From Hymenopus coronatus (taxonomy: Eukaryota; Arthropoda; Insecta; Mantodea; Hymenopodidae): DNA of 64,000 nucleotides. Numbering within the stretch: position 1 is the stretch's first letter; each line of letters starts with the position of its first letter. The translations under genes were made by a program, and so were the position numbers. The stretch lies in assembly GCA_030762935.1 (NCBI GenBank), contig CM060890.1, positions 68,264,765 through 68,328,764 of the forward strand. The letters are read 5' to 3'. This document shows, piece after piece, positions 1 to 11,565 of this stretch. The notes beneath the pieces were generated by a model. That model had not been told where the DNA came from, ran no database searches, and saw only the letters and a list, made by a program, of their open reading frames with translations.

Positions 1-253
1 AATCTTCGTCCTCCAAGAAATTTTTTGAGGTTTGGAAACAGGTGATAAGTCACTGGGTGCTAGATCTGGCAAATAAGGTAGATGTTCAAGTGATTCGAAC
101 TTTAATTGTACATTTTTCCCATTGCAATTACTGAACGATGAACCGGAGCATCGTGATGAAACAAGCTCTTTTTTTTTGCCAAATGAAGTGTTTCTTTTCG
201 CTTCATCACTCAAACGTTACAGTAAGCTTGCGTAATAGCCACCAGTGATACTT

Positions 254-574
254 TTACCCTTTCCAAGTAATCAATAAAAATAATTCTCTGTGCATCCTAG
301 AAAAACTCGTCATAACCTTGTTAGTTGACAAAATTGACTTTGCCTTTTTTGGAGCTGGTTCACCTGGAGCAATCCACTGTTTTGACTGTGATTTATTTTC
401 TCGAGTGTAGTCATGAATCCAAGTTTCATCCATGGTAATAATTCGTCTCAAAAATTCACAGGGATTTTTACGGTAGATCTGCACATTCTTAACATAAACA
501 GTTTTTTTTTTAAACTTTTGATCAGGTGTCAATAAACGCTGTACCCTTCTTGCACAGACCTTGTAAAAACCCAA
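254..574 (-). pseudogene. mariner transposase, central catalytic fragment
   Basis: 106 codons are open on the minus strand. MDETWIHDY followed by EN and QSKQW is the hallmark of the first catalytic block of mariner (DD34D) transposases, which cut and join DNA at element ends in the nucleus. A KPKKAK-like basic stretch (PAPKKAK) follows. The frame ends before the second catalytic aspartate and continues in other frames towards position 1. The N-terminal part at 633-830 is in a different frame, so this is a fragment of one decayed gene and not a gene of its own. Confidence 0.85.
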
Positions 575-632
575 AACATTACTTAAAACTTTATCTCAAC
601 GTTTTTTTTTTTATATGTTTACAGTCTATATC

Positions 633-830
633 TCAAACAACTTTAATCTGCGGCCTTCCAGCAATAAACGATGCATTTTTTTTCAATGATCTCTGGAGTG
701 TCACTTCTACAGGGTGTCCAGAGTGATGCTCATCACTAGTGCTCGAACAGCCCATTATAAACTCTGATACCCACCTTTTAATCATTGAATATGAAGGGCA
801 GAGTCTTTCAATGTTCTGTCCATTTCCCAC
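633..830 (-). pseudogene. mariner transposase, N-terminal DNA-binding fragment
   Basis: 65 codons upstream of the catalytic fragment on the same strand. The stretch with SMIKRWVSEF, then TSDEHHSGHPVEVT, matches the helix-turn-helix and linker layout of mariner transposases. Further N-terminal sequence (VIKYFHLKG-like) continues in another frame up to about 900, behind an in-frame stop. Clearly part of the same broken transposase. Confidence 0.8.
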
Positions 831-1079
831 TTGATTTCTTTATGCGTTAGGCCTTTCAAATGGAAGTATTTAATCACTGCTCGTTTTTACAAATCCTCCA
901 TTTTCGTAAAAGATCTAAAGTTGTTTTATTTAAAATGCTGCCATTCGTAAACTAAAAAAAGACCTGAAACTATTGATACAAGCTAGTCTAGAGTTAAACC
1001 ATACGATGCTACCTACTAACTGACCTAGTGGCGCCATATCTGTGCGAGGCCCGGGACTTATCAGCCGACTCCCCTCGTA

Positions 1080-4000
1080 CGAGTATTAATTAAGTTAATT
1101 AATTAAGCTACCAAGTATTAATCTTGTTACAAGTGTTGTTGAAGTGGTGTTCATCTGCTCAGAGATATTTTTAACATCATTGATATTGATACCACACGTT
1201 CTTTTTGCTTAATGTTCATAATTTCTGCACTATAGTCGCACAATAGAATTTCATTTTAAAAAATTATCAGTTCTATGAACAGAGGCTTGTAAAACACCCA
1301 CTTGCTGTACAAAAAGGTTGAGAAACTTCTTAGGTAAGCATACATTTTGTCTAACTTTTCCTCCGTTAGAGCATGCCATTTTCATTTCTTTGGTATAGCG
1401 TTTAGCGATTCCGTTGTTTTAAACTTATTGACCAAAGATTTCACAGTATCTCTACCTGGCGCTGAATAACCAGGATATTGCTGATCAATTGTCTATACAC
1501 CTGTCTAATTTATACAGTTTTCGTGAATGTGCGTACATAAGGCAGGCTATTCAAGCGTAAATATTTTGGCAGGCATTTTCGTGAACTATCCTTGCTAGCA
1601 TTGCCTTCTGTGTCTCCTGCCGAGATCATTACCGTCTGTGCCGATACTCGCATTTTAGGCGGTTATGGCCTTGGAATAAAATGAAGCCACTGCATAATAC
1701 AATATAATGTAATGTATATAATATTTGTGTATTATAATATACTGCCATCTAACACATTATATAGTACAATGCAATACTGAGTATAACATTTAAAATGTAG
1801 AATTGAGGACAAATCGAAGGACGTACTGTTCTTTCTTATTTTAATGTACACTTAAATCTACTTTCAGGCAAGGCCACCGTTTCTTTATTGCTGTTCAATT
1901 GCTGATTTAAAGTTTTGTCTTTAGCCATCGTCTTCATGTCGTGATATAATAATGTCATCCAGTCCATCCAAATAATTCATCAGGGAAGTCCAAAAATAGA
2001 ATGTTTCACAAAAAACTATTATATAATAGTAAAGATATTGGTGACACGGTTTAGACTATCACTAATATAATTCATTTATCAACCAAGATTAGGATTTTCT
2101 TGGCCTCATTCGAGGTATATATCACGATATGTGTAAAATGCAATTTTTAGACTGATATTCCTTTCCCCAGGCATGAGAATTGTTCACCCCTTCCTCTTAA
2201 ATACCGAATATGTCTGATTGATTTAACCTTTTCTTGTATACTTACAAATATTAGTAAAACACATTCACAAAGGTGGTGTCTGAACATTTCACATGGAGTA
2301 TAACATCGTTTATTGGTTCGTTTTTGTGTCCCTGAATTTTTTTCAGCCGGCACATAGAGAACTCGTCCCGCTGGAGTCAAATATGGTTAACTGGAGTTGG
2401 AAACTTTCCGGGGGGAGAACTCTTAATTTGAGCGTTGCCGCTTTTTATTTGGTAATGTACATAAATCTCGCTTAATGTTGGGTTTTTTCTCAAAATAGTA
2501 CTTTGGCAGGGTATATCTTCTATAAACATGAGAATTTTAATAGCTGAGCGAAATTGCTTTTATTTGTACATCTCATAAATTATTCTCAAAAAGTTCTAAT
2601 GTATTTACACATTAAGCCGTGTAGTTTAAAACAGAGACATGTGAGTTTTTTTCGCTCAGTCAAAGCTACTGATATAATATTCACAGGTGCAACGTCAGAT
2701 TGGAATTCTAGCGAAGAGGGGAAAAAACTGACATACAGGGAATGTGCCCTTTTCTCCCGTATGAACGACCGACATGCGATTAAGAGCTTATATGCATAGA
2801 TTTTATGGAAACGAAATGCATTCTGTATTGTCAGGGATAATCAATCACATTTTAAACAGTAATGAATTGAAGCTGAATATTGTCAACTATGAAAGCCTAA
2901 TAATTAAACACAAACATGAAGTGGATAAATAATATGACTATGGTTTATAGTGCAATATATACCAAAGTAAGCTGAAATTGTCAATTTATTTTAATTAGTA
3001 ATGCGGATTAATAATGGTCACAGATAGTCCAACATGAATTATATGAAAAGTAAACAATAAGAAGATGAGTGTTAAGGATTATTGGACATAATGAAGGCAA
3101 AAATGTATCTGTTTGTGGGGGTGGTTAGTTTCTGGCAGTACAAATGTTGTATATTTATATAATACCTAATAATAATAATTGAAAAAAGCTAATAAAATAT
3201 AAAATAACCGATTAATACCAGCTTGTAAACTTCTGGTTCATACCCTCAACCAATTAGAAAACACGAGACAAAGTAGAATATTTTCAATCTTTTAGATCAT
3301 CTCATGCACTCAACATATTTGCATTGCGGTTTAGTTTTTCGACGACAGTAATAATATGAGCGAAAACAAAATTAAATACTAATAGTTTTTGAACATGATG
3401 AGTCCAATAACATGGCCATCAGCGTCGCTCTTGGTGCAAACTGACGATCATTTATCCACGACTATTATTTACCTTAAAAATGAATACTTTGGCTAGTGCT
3501 AAATTAAATAAGTAAATATTAGCATATAGAAAATGAAACAAAGCGCTGGTGAGATTTAAATGGTAAAATGTATTGTGCTGCATTTCTACAATAATAAATG
3601 AATTACAAGCTATGAGATTTAATATGGTTCCTGCAGATCATGCTGATATTTAACTAATGGCCATAGAATGCAGGAAATTCTACTTTAATACTGACGCTAT
3701 GAATGAGAGGTGAATAACAAACGTTGATCTGAAACATTATTTTTTTCACTAGGTAATATAAATGTTCGCCATCCCAGTGAATGTTCCGAAGTTACTTCTT
3801 AGTTAAGGAAAATCACATACCGTTGATGTATTTTTATGAATCTGGTAAAATTGTTCAAAGAATTTCTAAATATTGACCGTCTATTACATATCGATCTATA
3901 AATTTATTTATTATAAGTGACAGAATTATATAACCTACTGAAATTACAATTATAGTAATAATGAATATTGAATGATCATGAAAATATATAAGTTGTTCTA

Positions 4001-4680
4001 TTAAAGGTGAGGCACTATTCGCAGAGCGTGAGAGTAGAGATGAGATTGGATTGGATTGCGTTCAGCAAGTTCATCAGTACCCATAAAAACTTGTGAAACT
4101 TTGATCATGTCAAGGAAATGCACAATTCATATATACATGAACATATTTACATCAACATTAGATATAGATATTAAACATAAAAATACATATACAAGTAGTG
4201 TGAAGCAAAGCAGGCATAATTTTATATACTTCCCTGCAGTTGTAATATTGACATAATATGTACAAACAAAAAGAGTTTGGTTCAATATGTGTTGTATTAG
4301 TTACATTTTAAACTTCACTAGGCTTTTACAATCTGTACGTCTTAACCTTTTGTTTTAACAGTACATAGCATTGATTGTTAATTCAATACACATAGATTTA
4401 AATATCTTTTATTAATTTTAGATCAGGCATCAAATATAGCTTACAATGATTTTTCATTAAAACATCTAGATACTGCTTACAGAGCTGCATTAGTTTTGCC
4501 ATCCGGATAATTTGTCATTCAAATAAAATTGTACAGAATAAAATTATTTTGAGCAAAGTAAGTCTTAAGCAGCAATTTTAAAAGCATTGCAACTCTCCAC
4601 TTTTCCCTTTAGATCTTTCGGAAGAGAACTGAATGTTGATGAGTATTCTTAGCTTTAAAGAAGGCCGCATTATCTTCCGT
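1080..4680. other. no recognisable feature
   Basis: AT-rich sequence between the mariner end and the hammerhead-like motif pair. Only short reading frames are open and none shows a family motif. I see no family M sequence, SINE head or splice-bounded exon that I could defend. The stretch at 2290-2800 is somewhat richer in GC and has two short frames, but nothing supports coding. Confidence 0.4.
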
Positions 4681-4681
4681 T

Positions 4682-4726
4682 GGGTTGCCGAGGTTTCGCT
4701 CACCTTGCCGTGAGCTGCTTCTGTGC
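4682..4726 (-). ncRNA. degenerate hammerhead-like motif (Penelope type), inverted copy
   Basis: Read on the minus strand this shows CAGAAG, a GCTCA/TGAGC stem, then GAAAC. That is the order of a hammerhead ribozyme core (CUGANGA, stem II, GAAA). The first core box has A in place of U, and GAAAC is followed by CTC where the plus-strand copy has GTC, so cleavage is doubtful. It is a near copy of the motif at 4970-5012 in opposite orientation. Penelope-like elements are known to carry such motifs in their terminal repeats. Confidence 0.4.
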
Positions 4727-4969
4727 TCTTGTGCCTTTTATAAATGTGTTTTAAATAATGTTTAAATACTTTTTTTTAACAAATGTGTTTATTTTTCCCA
4801 ACAGTGTCTGTAGTTCTTCAGCTAGGATCTGGCTAGAGAATGTGTGGTGAGCTTTTCTTTGGGAGTTGAGGAAAGCATTCATGATCTACATGTACGTTGT
4901 ACCTCTTTTCACGGTAAATATATATTTTTCTGGATTCTGTTGTAGGCCGGATCATGTGGCACAAGATCC

Positions 4970-5012
4970 CAGAAGAAGCTCACGACAAGATGAGCGAAAC
5001 GTCGGCAATACC
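4970..5012 (+). ncRNA. degenerate hammerhead-like motif (Penelope type)
   Basis: CAGAAGA at 4970-4976, stem strands GCTCA (4978-4982) and TGAGC (4991-4995), then GAAACGTCGG from 4996. Layout and the GAAACGTC box fit the terminal hammerhead motifs of Penelope-like retroelements. The U-to-A change in the first core box argues against activity. Together with the inverted copy at 4682-4726 it may mark opposed terminal fragments of such an element. Confidence 0.45.
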
Positions 5013-5840
5013 ACGCAAGATGACGTGGCCTTCTCCGAAAGCAAAGAATATGCATAAAATGGAAGGCTAAACATCTGTTTGCTGAATAACGATGTATTAA
5101 GCTATAAATGGTGTGAAATTGCCTTGTTATTGACATTCCTACTAACATGTGTCTGTCTCGGTACACTGTTGCCAGGTTTACTCGCTGTCCTTCTGCAGCG
5201 GCACACGTTCCACTGCTTCCTCTAAAATTCCTTCTTTCCAAGCATTTTCCATCACACTTCCTGTATGTGGAACTGTGTTTTCCCATTTCTCACTCGTTCA
5301 TTTATTCCTTTCAACAGTGAGTTCTGTTTTTCACTACACGTAAAAGGGTTATTAATTCGGCTAACGTAATTTCATTTCGTTTATCACGGCTGTAAGACAT
5401 TTTCAAATCACAGTGGTAGTTCTAGGATGACAAGGTAATAACAATTATAAATGCAAATCTTTTCGGAATCACTATGTATAACGCAACCGAACTTTTCAAA
5501 ATGAAATCGATCAGATCTGTCATGTATGAAAACGTGCACGTAAATTCCATTGGTCCCGTAGGTGTTGCAACACCGATGACATGATGTTTCTGACATTATG
5601 ATTGGTTAGGAACCTGACAAGCCCCCTGGCAGCAAATAACACACCCCACAAGTGTCGATCACAAGTACATTTCTCACCGACCGTAGGTGACTGCCTTTGT
5701 TGACTCGCTTGAGTATGCCACGAAAATCAGCACTCAACTGCAATGCAAATGTTCGGGCATACAGCACTTCCTGAACTAAAGCAACTTTTTAACATTACGA
5801 AAAGCTGAGTTTAAGCATTTTTACTTTTTCTATTTCGCAC
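5013..5840. other. no recognisable feature
   Basis: Moderately AT-rich sequence. A GC-richer patch at 5150-5260 and a minus-strand frame at 5408-5596 show no known motif. I see nothing here that can be assigned. Confidence 0.35.
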
Positions 5841-5844
5841 CTAG

Positions 5845-6755
5845 TAGATAGGTATATAAGGTATTGCATTCCTTCCAAAATTCGATACCGAGATTTCAAT
5901 AAAATACAGTTTTAGGGTTCTCTATCCAAGAAATCTATCGCGTATATACAACGTTCATAATAGATAAAGAAGGCATTTTATTCGACCCAAAAATTGGATG
6001 CTGAGATTTGTCCAGAAATGCAGGTCTTGAGAACACCTTAAGCCACAAAAAACATTTTGGGTCAAAAGGTCTGTGTGTGTGTCTGTCTGTGGACAGCATA
6101 ACTCAAAAACGCAAGTTGATTTAACTACCAAAATTGGCATTTATGTTCAGTATCATCCAAGGATGCACACGCACATTTTAGAAAAGTCTCCCATTCCTTC
6201 AACTTTTTACATGGATTTTTTTTTTTGTTTTAAATTTTGATTTCCTCAAAAAAAGCTAACGATTTATTTTAAGATACCGTATATGTAAGATATTTTTATG
6301 ACAAATGAAATGCATTTATTGAATTTTGGGAATAGGCTCTGAAGGCCTTTTTCGTTGCGGTTTATTTTGTATAGAACTGGTAAACCATAAAAGAGGGGCG
6401 AAGCTTAATATATAACAAATGTAAATCTCGTTAAATACGCAATTGTCATATTCGATTCAGAGATATTTAACTATTATAACTTTTCTCAAACGCGAAGTTA
6501 TTTTTCGTTGCGTATCTGTTCTGTTTTACTTCCTGGAAACAGAACCGAATTTCAGTGACAAACACATAGTGTCAGTTTTTACAAGATGTGACTGTATATT
6601 CCCTTCTTCCCCTCTACTTTTAATGACCTAAGTAAAAAGACCATTTCTCCTAATGCTTATCTCAATTACCATGAAGTAGATAAAATACTAATATTTTATA
6701 AGAATAGCTCTTTGCGGAACAGATAGAGAAAGTTATGTGAATAGAATATATCACA
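5845..6755 (-). mobile_element. family M copy, minus orientation
   Basis: Begins with the family M terminal repeat (GGTATTGCATTCC, then TCGATACCGAGATTTC), which appears a second time at 5970-6010. It then follows the family interior in the usual order: the GTGTGTGTCTGTCTGTGGACAG box, AGCATAACTCAAAAACG, the ACATGGA block, ACGATTT, AACTGGTAAACC, and finally ATAGAGAAAGTTATGTGAAT near 6735. The far terminal repeat is missing. No reading frame is conserved. Confidence 0.75.
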
Positions 6756-7110
6756 TTTTTAGAAAAAGTTTCGTGTATTTCCACGTATCCGTGCAACTCA
6801 AAAATGGGAAGGTCGGTAAAATATCAAGCTTGTTTAAGTTCAGCATTCTCCAAGCACGCGACACAAAGATTTTCAAGAATACCCTCTCACCTCAAATTAC
6901 CCTTTAAATGGAAGAAGTTTCGAAAATGTTGATTTTCTCAAAACCGGTTCTAACGACTTTAGCCTAGTGTGTTCCGTTTTTACCTTTTCGTACTTAAAAG
7001 GAACTAAGTAATATCTCCATGAACATGAAGTATTTAGAGTAATACTCTTTTGTAAGAATAGTTCCTCTGTGGAACAGGTAAAGGAAGTCATATCAGAAGA
7101 ACACATTAAA
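6755..7110 (-). mobile_element. family M copy, internally deleted, minus orientation
   Basis: Starts inside the left part of the family (GTGCAACTCAAAAATG, AAGGTCGGTAAAATATC) and jumps after CAAAACCGGTTCTAACGACTTTAGCC to the distal end (GGAACAGGTAAAGGAAGTCATATC). About half of the ~1-kb consensus is missing. Confidence 0.65.
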
Positions 7111-7123
7111 TGTTATTTCTGTA

Positions 7124-7661
7124 TAGTAAGCAGAGGAAGTTGCATTCCAAGATTTTGCCACAAATACCTGTTATGACATCCTTAATAAAACGTACATTTT
7201 TAGAAAAGGTTTGTTTGTATGTATGTGTGTGTATGTGTGTCTGTGAGGAAGATGTCAATAAAAGAAACAAAACATCCGTTGAATACCAAACTTTATATTT
7301 ATATTTTGCGGCTTCCAGAGAATTAACATGAAGATATTCAAGAACATTATTTTTATTACAGGTTAAATATTTATATCTTGAAAGTTTCGACTTAGTAAGC
7401 AGAGGAAGTTGCATTCCAAGATTTTGCCACAAATACCTGTTATGACATCCTTAATAAAACGTACATTTTTAGAAAAGGTTTGTTTGTATGTATGTGTGTG
7501 TATGTGTGTCTGTGAGGAAGATGTCAATAAAAGAAACAAAACATCCGTTGAATACCAAACTTTATATTTATATTTTGCGGCTTCCAGAGAATTAACATGA
7601 AGATATTCAAGAACATTATTTTTATTACAGGTTAAATATTTATATCTTGAAAGTTTCGACT
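7124..7661. repeat. 269-bp tandem duplication, two apparently identical units
   Basis: Units at 7124-7392 and 7393-7661 start with TAGTAAGCAGAGGAAGTTGC and end with GAAAGTTTCGACT. I see no difference between them, and both encode the same shadow peptide. Each unit contains family M-like sequence with a TGTATGTATGTGTGTG run. Identity means either a recent event or an assembly artefact. Both flanks are more decayed family M sequence. Confidence 0.9.
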
Positions 7662-8700
7662 TATGCTTAACTGGTATACAGAGAAGTATTTTTAAAATCG
7701 TACTAAATAAAGTAGGTCCACGCTAAAAATTTACACAATTTATTTCATATATTTTAATGTATAGCTATTACTGAGACATTCCTTATTTCTGGTTTCAATT
7801 TGTTAATACTTATGATTTTCTTAAATGTGAAGTTCTTATTTTTTAATTGAATATTCTTTCTTTCATTTTTTGTTTTGTTGTATTCTTTGTTTGTGTATGC
7901 TGATCATCCAGAGCATTTACGTATCTACAGTTAATAAATTTTATTTCCACTTAAGCATATTGTAATTATCTATTTCTATTGAAAGTAGAAAGAAATACAA
8001 AGTAAGATCAGTTATAAAATGCTTATCTCGATTAACATGAAATAGTTAAACGAATAAGCTTTTGTAAGAATAGTTTGTTGAAGTATGTGAAGAGAAAGTC
8101 ATATGATATAACACATTGCTTTTGGTTTTTCATTGAATTTCTCCTTCCTTTCACATAGGAGTGACTTGATGACTATGGTTATATTGCTCTTCATCAAAAA
8201 GTTACATGGGCAAAGAATTCTGCATTCTATGTGAAATACAGTTAAATAATAAGCCTTGGAAAATAACGCCAATTTTATCTTTGTTCTTTATTGACTCTAC
8301 TCTTAATATCAACTTCCACGGGTAATGTGTGTTGCATATTTGTTAGAGGAGGCTGTTCCAACTTGAATGGCACCAAAGAGCGGCAGAGTACTCACGTCTC
8401 ATGGGTATTTGCCTGCAGCATATAATACAGCTGAGCACTGAGGCAAATTGTCATCACGATTTAACACAGTATGGTATAATGACGCTGTATTTTAAATTCT
8501 TGCCTTTAATTCAGCACCTTTTAACACATAATACTCTGCTAAAGTCGGCCAAAAACTGTTCTTCCCAGAAAATAGTCAACGCGCGTTTCGGACTTGATAT
8601 AGTGGCATATTTTATGAGAAGGCTTGCAGCAAACGCAAGATATTGTACTACGTATAACCTTCGTCCAGAGACATATTGACTATCACGGTTCCCCTTTTTT
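7662..8700. other. AT-rich sequence with a small family M piece
   Basis: A minus-orientation family M end fragment is visible at about 8020-8130 (ATGCTTATCTCGATTAACATG, then GAAGAGAAAGTCATATGATA). The rest, including a plus-strand frame at 8401-8679, shows no recognisable motif. Confidence 0.45.
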
Positions 8701-8940
8701 TTTGGGTAGTGTTTAACGCCCGCTTTAACTACTAATGGCACCGCAGGTGGTGACACTGATGATACATGAATGATGGAGCACCGGTGGAATGCGATGGCGG
8801 GGGGAACAGGAGTACCCGGAGAAAACCCGCCCCAATGCCGCTTTGTCCACCACAAATCTCACATGCGGTCGCTTGGGATCAAACCCCGGCCATCTAGGTG
8901 AGAGTCTAGTGGTCTAACCACTCGGTCACGGCAGAGCAGA
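8700..8940 (-). mobile_element. SINE-A copy (tRNA-headed)
   Basis: On the minus strand a tRNA-like head reads GCCGTGACCGAGTGGTTAGA (A box) and GGGGTTTGATCCC (B box). It is followed by the family body: GACCGCATGTGAGATTTGTGG, GACAAAGCGG, CGGGTTTTCTCCGGG, CGGTGGAATGC-type block, CGGTGCCATTAGTAG and GGGCGTTAAACACTACCC, ending in poly(A) (T run at 8695-8704 on the plus strand). The A box resembles class II (Ser/Leu) tRNAs. Such elements are transcribed by RNA polymerase III and copied by LINE machinery. Confidence 0.9.
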
Positions 8941-9584
8941 GTTGAAATAGTCTGTAATAGAGAGTAAATATATACATAATTAAAATACTGGTTTATTAAT
9001 ACTTGCGTCGTTGTTATTTTATTTACAATTACGCGGCACAATGTGATGTTTCCTTTTGTTCAATTCTGAGGTTCACATTTATTTTTCATTTGTTGTGTGC
9101 TATAAAAACTTATTAAACATTTTCGCTTTACAATAGAAGTAGATTAGAGATTTCTGTGCTGATGTTCATTTAGTATTTTCTGATTCCTAAGCGCAGTTGT
9201 TAAAAGCAAATGCAATTAACACCTTATTGTTCAACATCTATATTCACGCTTAGTTACGTGTGCAATTTCAATGTTCCAAAACTCAGCATTAGTTTGTCAA
9301 CATTTCTGAGTGAACATCACCTGTTATGTTGCCGCGAGTGCCGCGCATTCAGCCAAATAATCGCGAATGGTCTGAGCAGCCGTGTGAATACATAACCGAA
9401 AGGTATAAGTGAAGGTAACATCTGTGTCAGTTGTCACTGGTTCAAAAGAGCAACCTCATGGTGACTGGAGTTAGCAACAACCCAATCCTGCACAAGCTAA
9501 ATGATAAAAAACGATAGGCAGTTTCACAACCTGTAAGTGGCGCAAAAAATAATTTTCAGAACTCGTAATAATTTGCCATAAGAC

Positions 9585-10096
9585 ACAAAAATATTATTTC
9601 CTCTTACTCTACACGTACTATGTACACAGTGTATAGAAAATGTATTGGATTCCACCTAAAATTTGATACCGAGATTTCACAGGAAATATGCTTTATGTAC
9701 CCTGAATCCAAAACAAATTCGATGTGTTGCATTCACATGACTTTCTCTACATCTCTGCACCAAATTGTTGTTAAAAAGCTTATGCTTCTATTTACCTCAT
9801 GCTAATCGAAAAAAGAAATTAGCAGAAATAGTCTTATTACTTTGCTTCATTGTAAACAGAAGCGAAATAAGGCAGTACCATAGGTTAAAGTGTTAGTCAA
9901 AAGCTGGTTGCTCTGTGACTGAAGTTCCTTAGTTTGTATGGACAGCAGTTGACAAATCCCTGTATGTGAAAAGTATAAATGTTTCAAAGCTGAAACCAAA
10001 AACAAGGAATATCTAAAACAAACGATCAACTCCACGAAACAAATGTATATACCATAAATTGTTGTGTTTTAGCGTGCTCTACATTTTTTTTAATAA
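9585..10096 (+). mobile_element. family M copy, 5' part, plus orientation
   Basis: Shows the left terminal repeat (CTCTACACGTACTATGTACA, ATTGGATTCCACC, ATTTGATACCGAGATTTCAC, ACCCTGAATCCAAAAC). It runs directly into the plus-orientation interior (GATGTGTTGCATTCACATGA, CTTTCTCTACATCTCTG, AAAGCTGGTTGCT, ACAAGGAATATC, CCATAAATTGTTGTGTTTTA). It stops at about 10096, where the orientation flips. Confidence 0.8.
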
Positions 10097-10300
10097 GGTT
10101 TTCTGCTAATTTTTATCTTGATTAGCATGAAGTAAAACAACAACAAAAAACAACAAAAAACAAAAACAAACAAAAACAAAAAAAGGAAACGTAAGCTTTT
10201 TAACAATGTGTTGCAGAGATGTAGAGAAAGTCATGTGAATGGAACACATCAGAGTTTTGGAAATGATCTCAAAAACTAACAATTACTTATCTCAATAAAA
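10097..10300 (-). mobile_element. family M end fragment, minus orientation, abutting an opposite copy
   Basis: From TTTCTGCTAATTTTTATCTTG through TTAGCATGAAGTA to GCAGAGATGTAGAGAAAGTC, ATGTGAATGGAACACATCAG, this is the distal end of a minus-orientation copy. An A-rich (CAAAAA)-type tract at 10137-10186 has grown inside it. Confidence 0.7.
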
Positions 10301-10369
10301 TGTGAATTGTTACATCTATATGAATTTCGCTTCGTATTCTGAAAGATATTACTCTTACTGGAAATAATT

Positions 10370-10650
10370 CTTTTCTCTACTTCGTACTAATTGAGATAAA
10401 CATTAACAGAATTGGTCTCATGTCTTGGTCCATTGTAAGTAAAGTCATTAAGGGAGTGCAATAGGCTAAACCGAAAGTCAAACATTTTAAAATAATCTGG
10501 TCACGTTATAATGTTAAAATACCTTTGCCTTCGTCTAGCCAGAAGTAATACAAGAGAGATAGGAAACGAATGACCATATCCCGTTTAAGAAAAACTTAAA
10601 TATTTTAAAATTGAAACAACTATGACAAGGAATATGTCGGAAATGTTTAG
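10370..10650 (+). mobile_element. family M fragment, plus orientation
   Basis: Contains TTTCTCTACTTCGTACTAATTG, the GGGAGTGCAATAGGCTAAAC box and AAAATTGAAACAAC, ATGACAAGGAATATGTC in family order, with an internal deletion. Ends where the next copy begins. Confidence 0.6.
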
Positions 10651-10654
10651 GTCG

Positions 10655-11565
10655 ACAAAAAATGTGACGTGTTCCATTCACAATTTCATTCTAGCTGTTT
10701 CATAAACAACATTGCCTACAAAAGATTATTTTTTCATCTCTGCCATATTAACCGAATTAAACATTACCAGGATTCATCTGCTTACTTGTTCCTTTGCAAT
10801 TTGAAGGAAAAAGGGAATGCACACGCTAAAGCAATAGTAAATTCTTTTGAAAGCTATCCTATGTGAAAAAATTTAAATCCGTTCTCTTTGCTTCTAGAAG
10901 TAAACAAACGTGAGACGAAAATAGATGACTTCCCGTTTGAGAAAAGTTTAAATGGCTTAAAACTGAAACCAAATAAGTCTGAATGTCTCTAAAACGGTTA
11001 TCTTTACAAGAAATGTATAGGACATCAATTGCGCGTTTTAATGAGATCTACAGTTTTTGTGTAGCGAATTTTTGTTTCTTATAGTTTAGGAGGTAGGTGC
11101 AAAAGCTATAAAAAGGTAATCCAGAATGAAAGAGCCATCAGTGGCTATTCCTAGAAAATTCAAGATATACATTTCGTTTGTCATGAAAATATTTTAGCAT
11201 ATGCCATTTTACCCAAAATGGTTTGAGTCATTTTTATGAAAAACAAAATTTCCATAAACGTTGCTTGTAAAGGGTTTTTGGGGGTGGGGAATTTTCTTGA
11301 TAATTTTCGTGGCGCATCTTTGGAAGAAACTTAAACATTAAGTTTGGTATTTTACTAACTTTTCCTTTTTGAGTTAAACCCTCCACAGACAGAAAGAGAC
11401 AAAAACACATACAGATATACTGATCTTTCACTAAAGTGTTCTTTTGATTCATAGAATCTCAAAACATGCATATGTAGTGAAATATGGGTATTGCCTTTTA
11501 GGGTGGTGTACCTACCTTGTTTTCCTATTATGTACATGATACATACGTGACCAAGAAAGTAAAAC
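10655..11565 (+). mobile_element. family M copy with 3' terminal repeat, plus orientation
   Basis: Follows the family interior from GACGTGTTCCATTCACAATTTC through AAACCAAATAAGTC, TAATGAGATCTACAG, GGCTATTCCTAGAAAATTC, the GGGGGTGGGGAATTTTCTTG box and TTTTTGAGTTAAACCC. It finishes in a diverged right terminal repeat (AACATGCATATG, GTGAAATATGGGTATTGCC, GGTGGTGTACCTACC, AAGAAAGTAAAAC). No open frame spans it. Confidence 0.7.

Larger units (their letters stand above)
1..1079 (-). mobile_element. mariner element, 3' part cut by window start, transposase broken
   Basis: Tc1/mariner DNA transposon running on the minus strand from an outer inverted repeat near 1079 towards the window start. The outer end reads ACGAGGGGAGTCGG inward on the minus strand and borders a TA dinucleotide at 1078-1079, as expected for mariner. 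The transposase is split. An N-terminal piece at 633-830 has the SDEHHSGHP stretch typical of the mariner DNA-binding region. A central piece at 254-574 has MDETWIHDY, the block carrying the first catalytic aspartate. Degraded C-terminal sequence at 1-190 still shows the HLPYLPDLAPSD motif in one frame. Frame changes and stops, including one shortly after the start near 900, show the copy is dead. The other terminal repeat lies outside the window. Confidence 0.9.

Noticed and set aside
5408..5596. Minus-strand 62-codon Cys/His-containing frame as a zinc-finger gene
   Set aside because: The cysteines do not have finger spacing and the sequence has no flanking gene structure.
7110..7600. Two similar small genes encoding the same 60-73-residue peptide
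   Set aside because: They are the two copies of the 269-bp tandem duplication of family M-like DNA, with Cys-Val runs coming from a TGTG tract.
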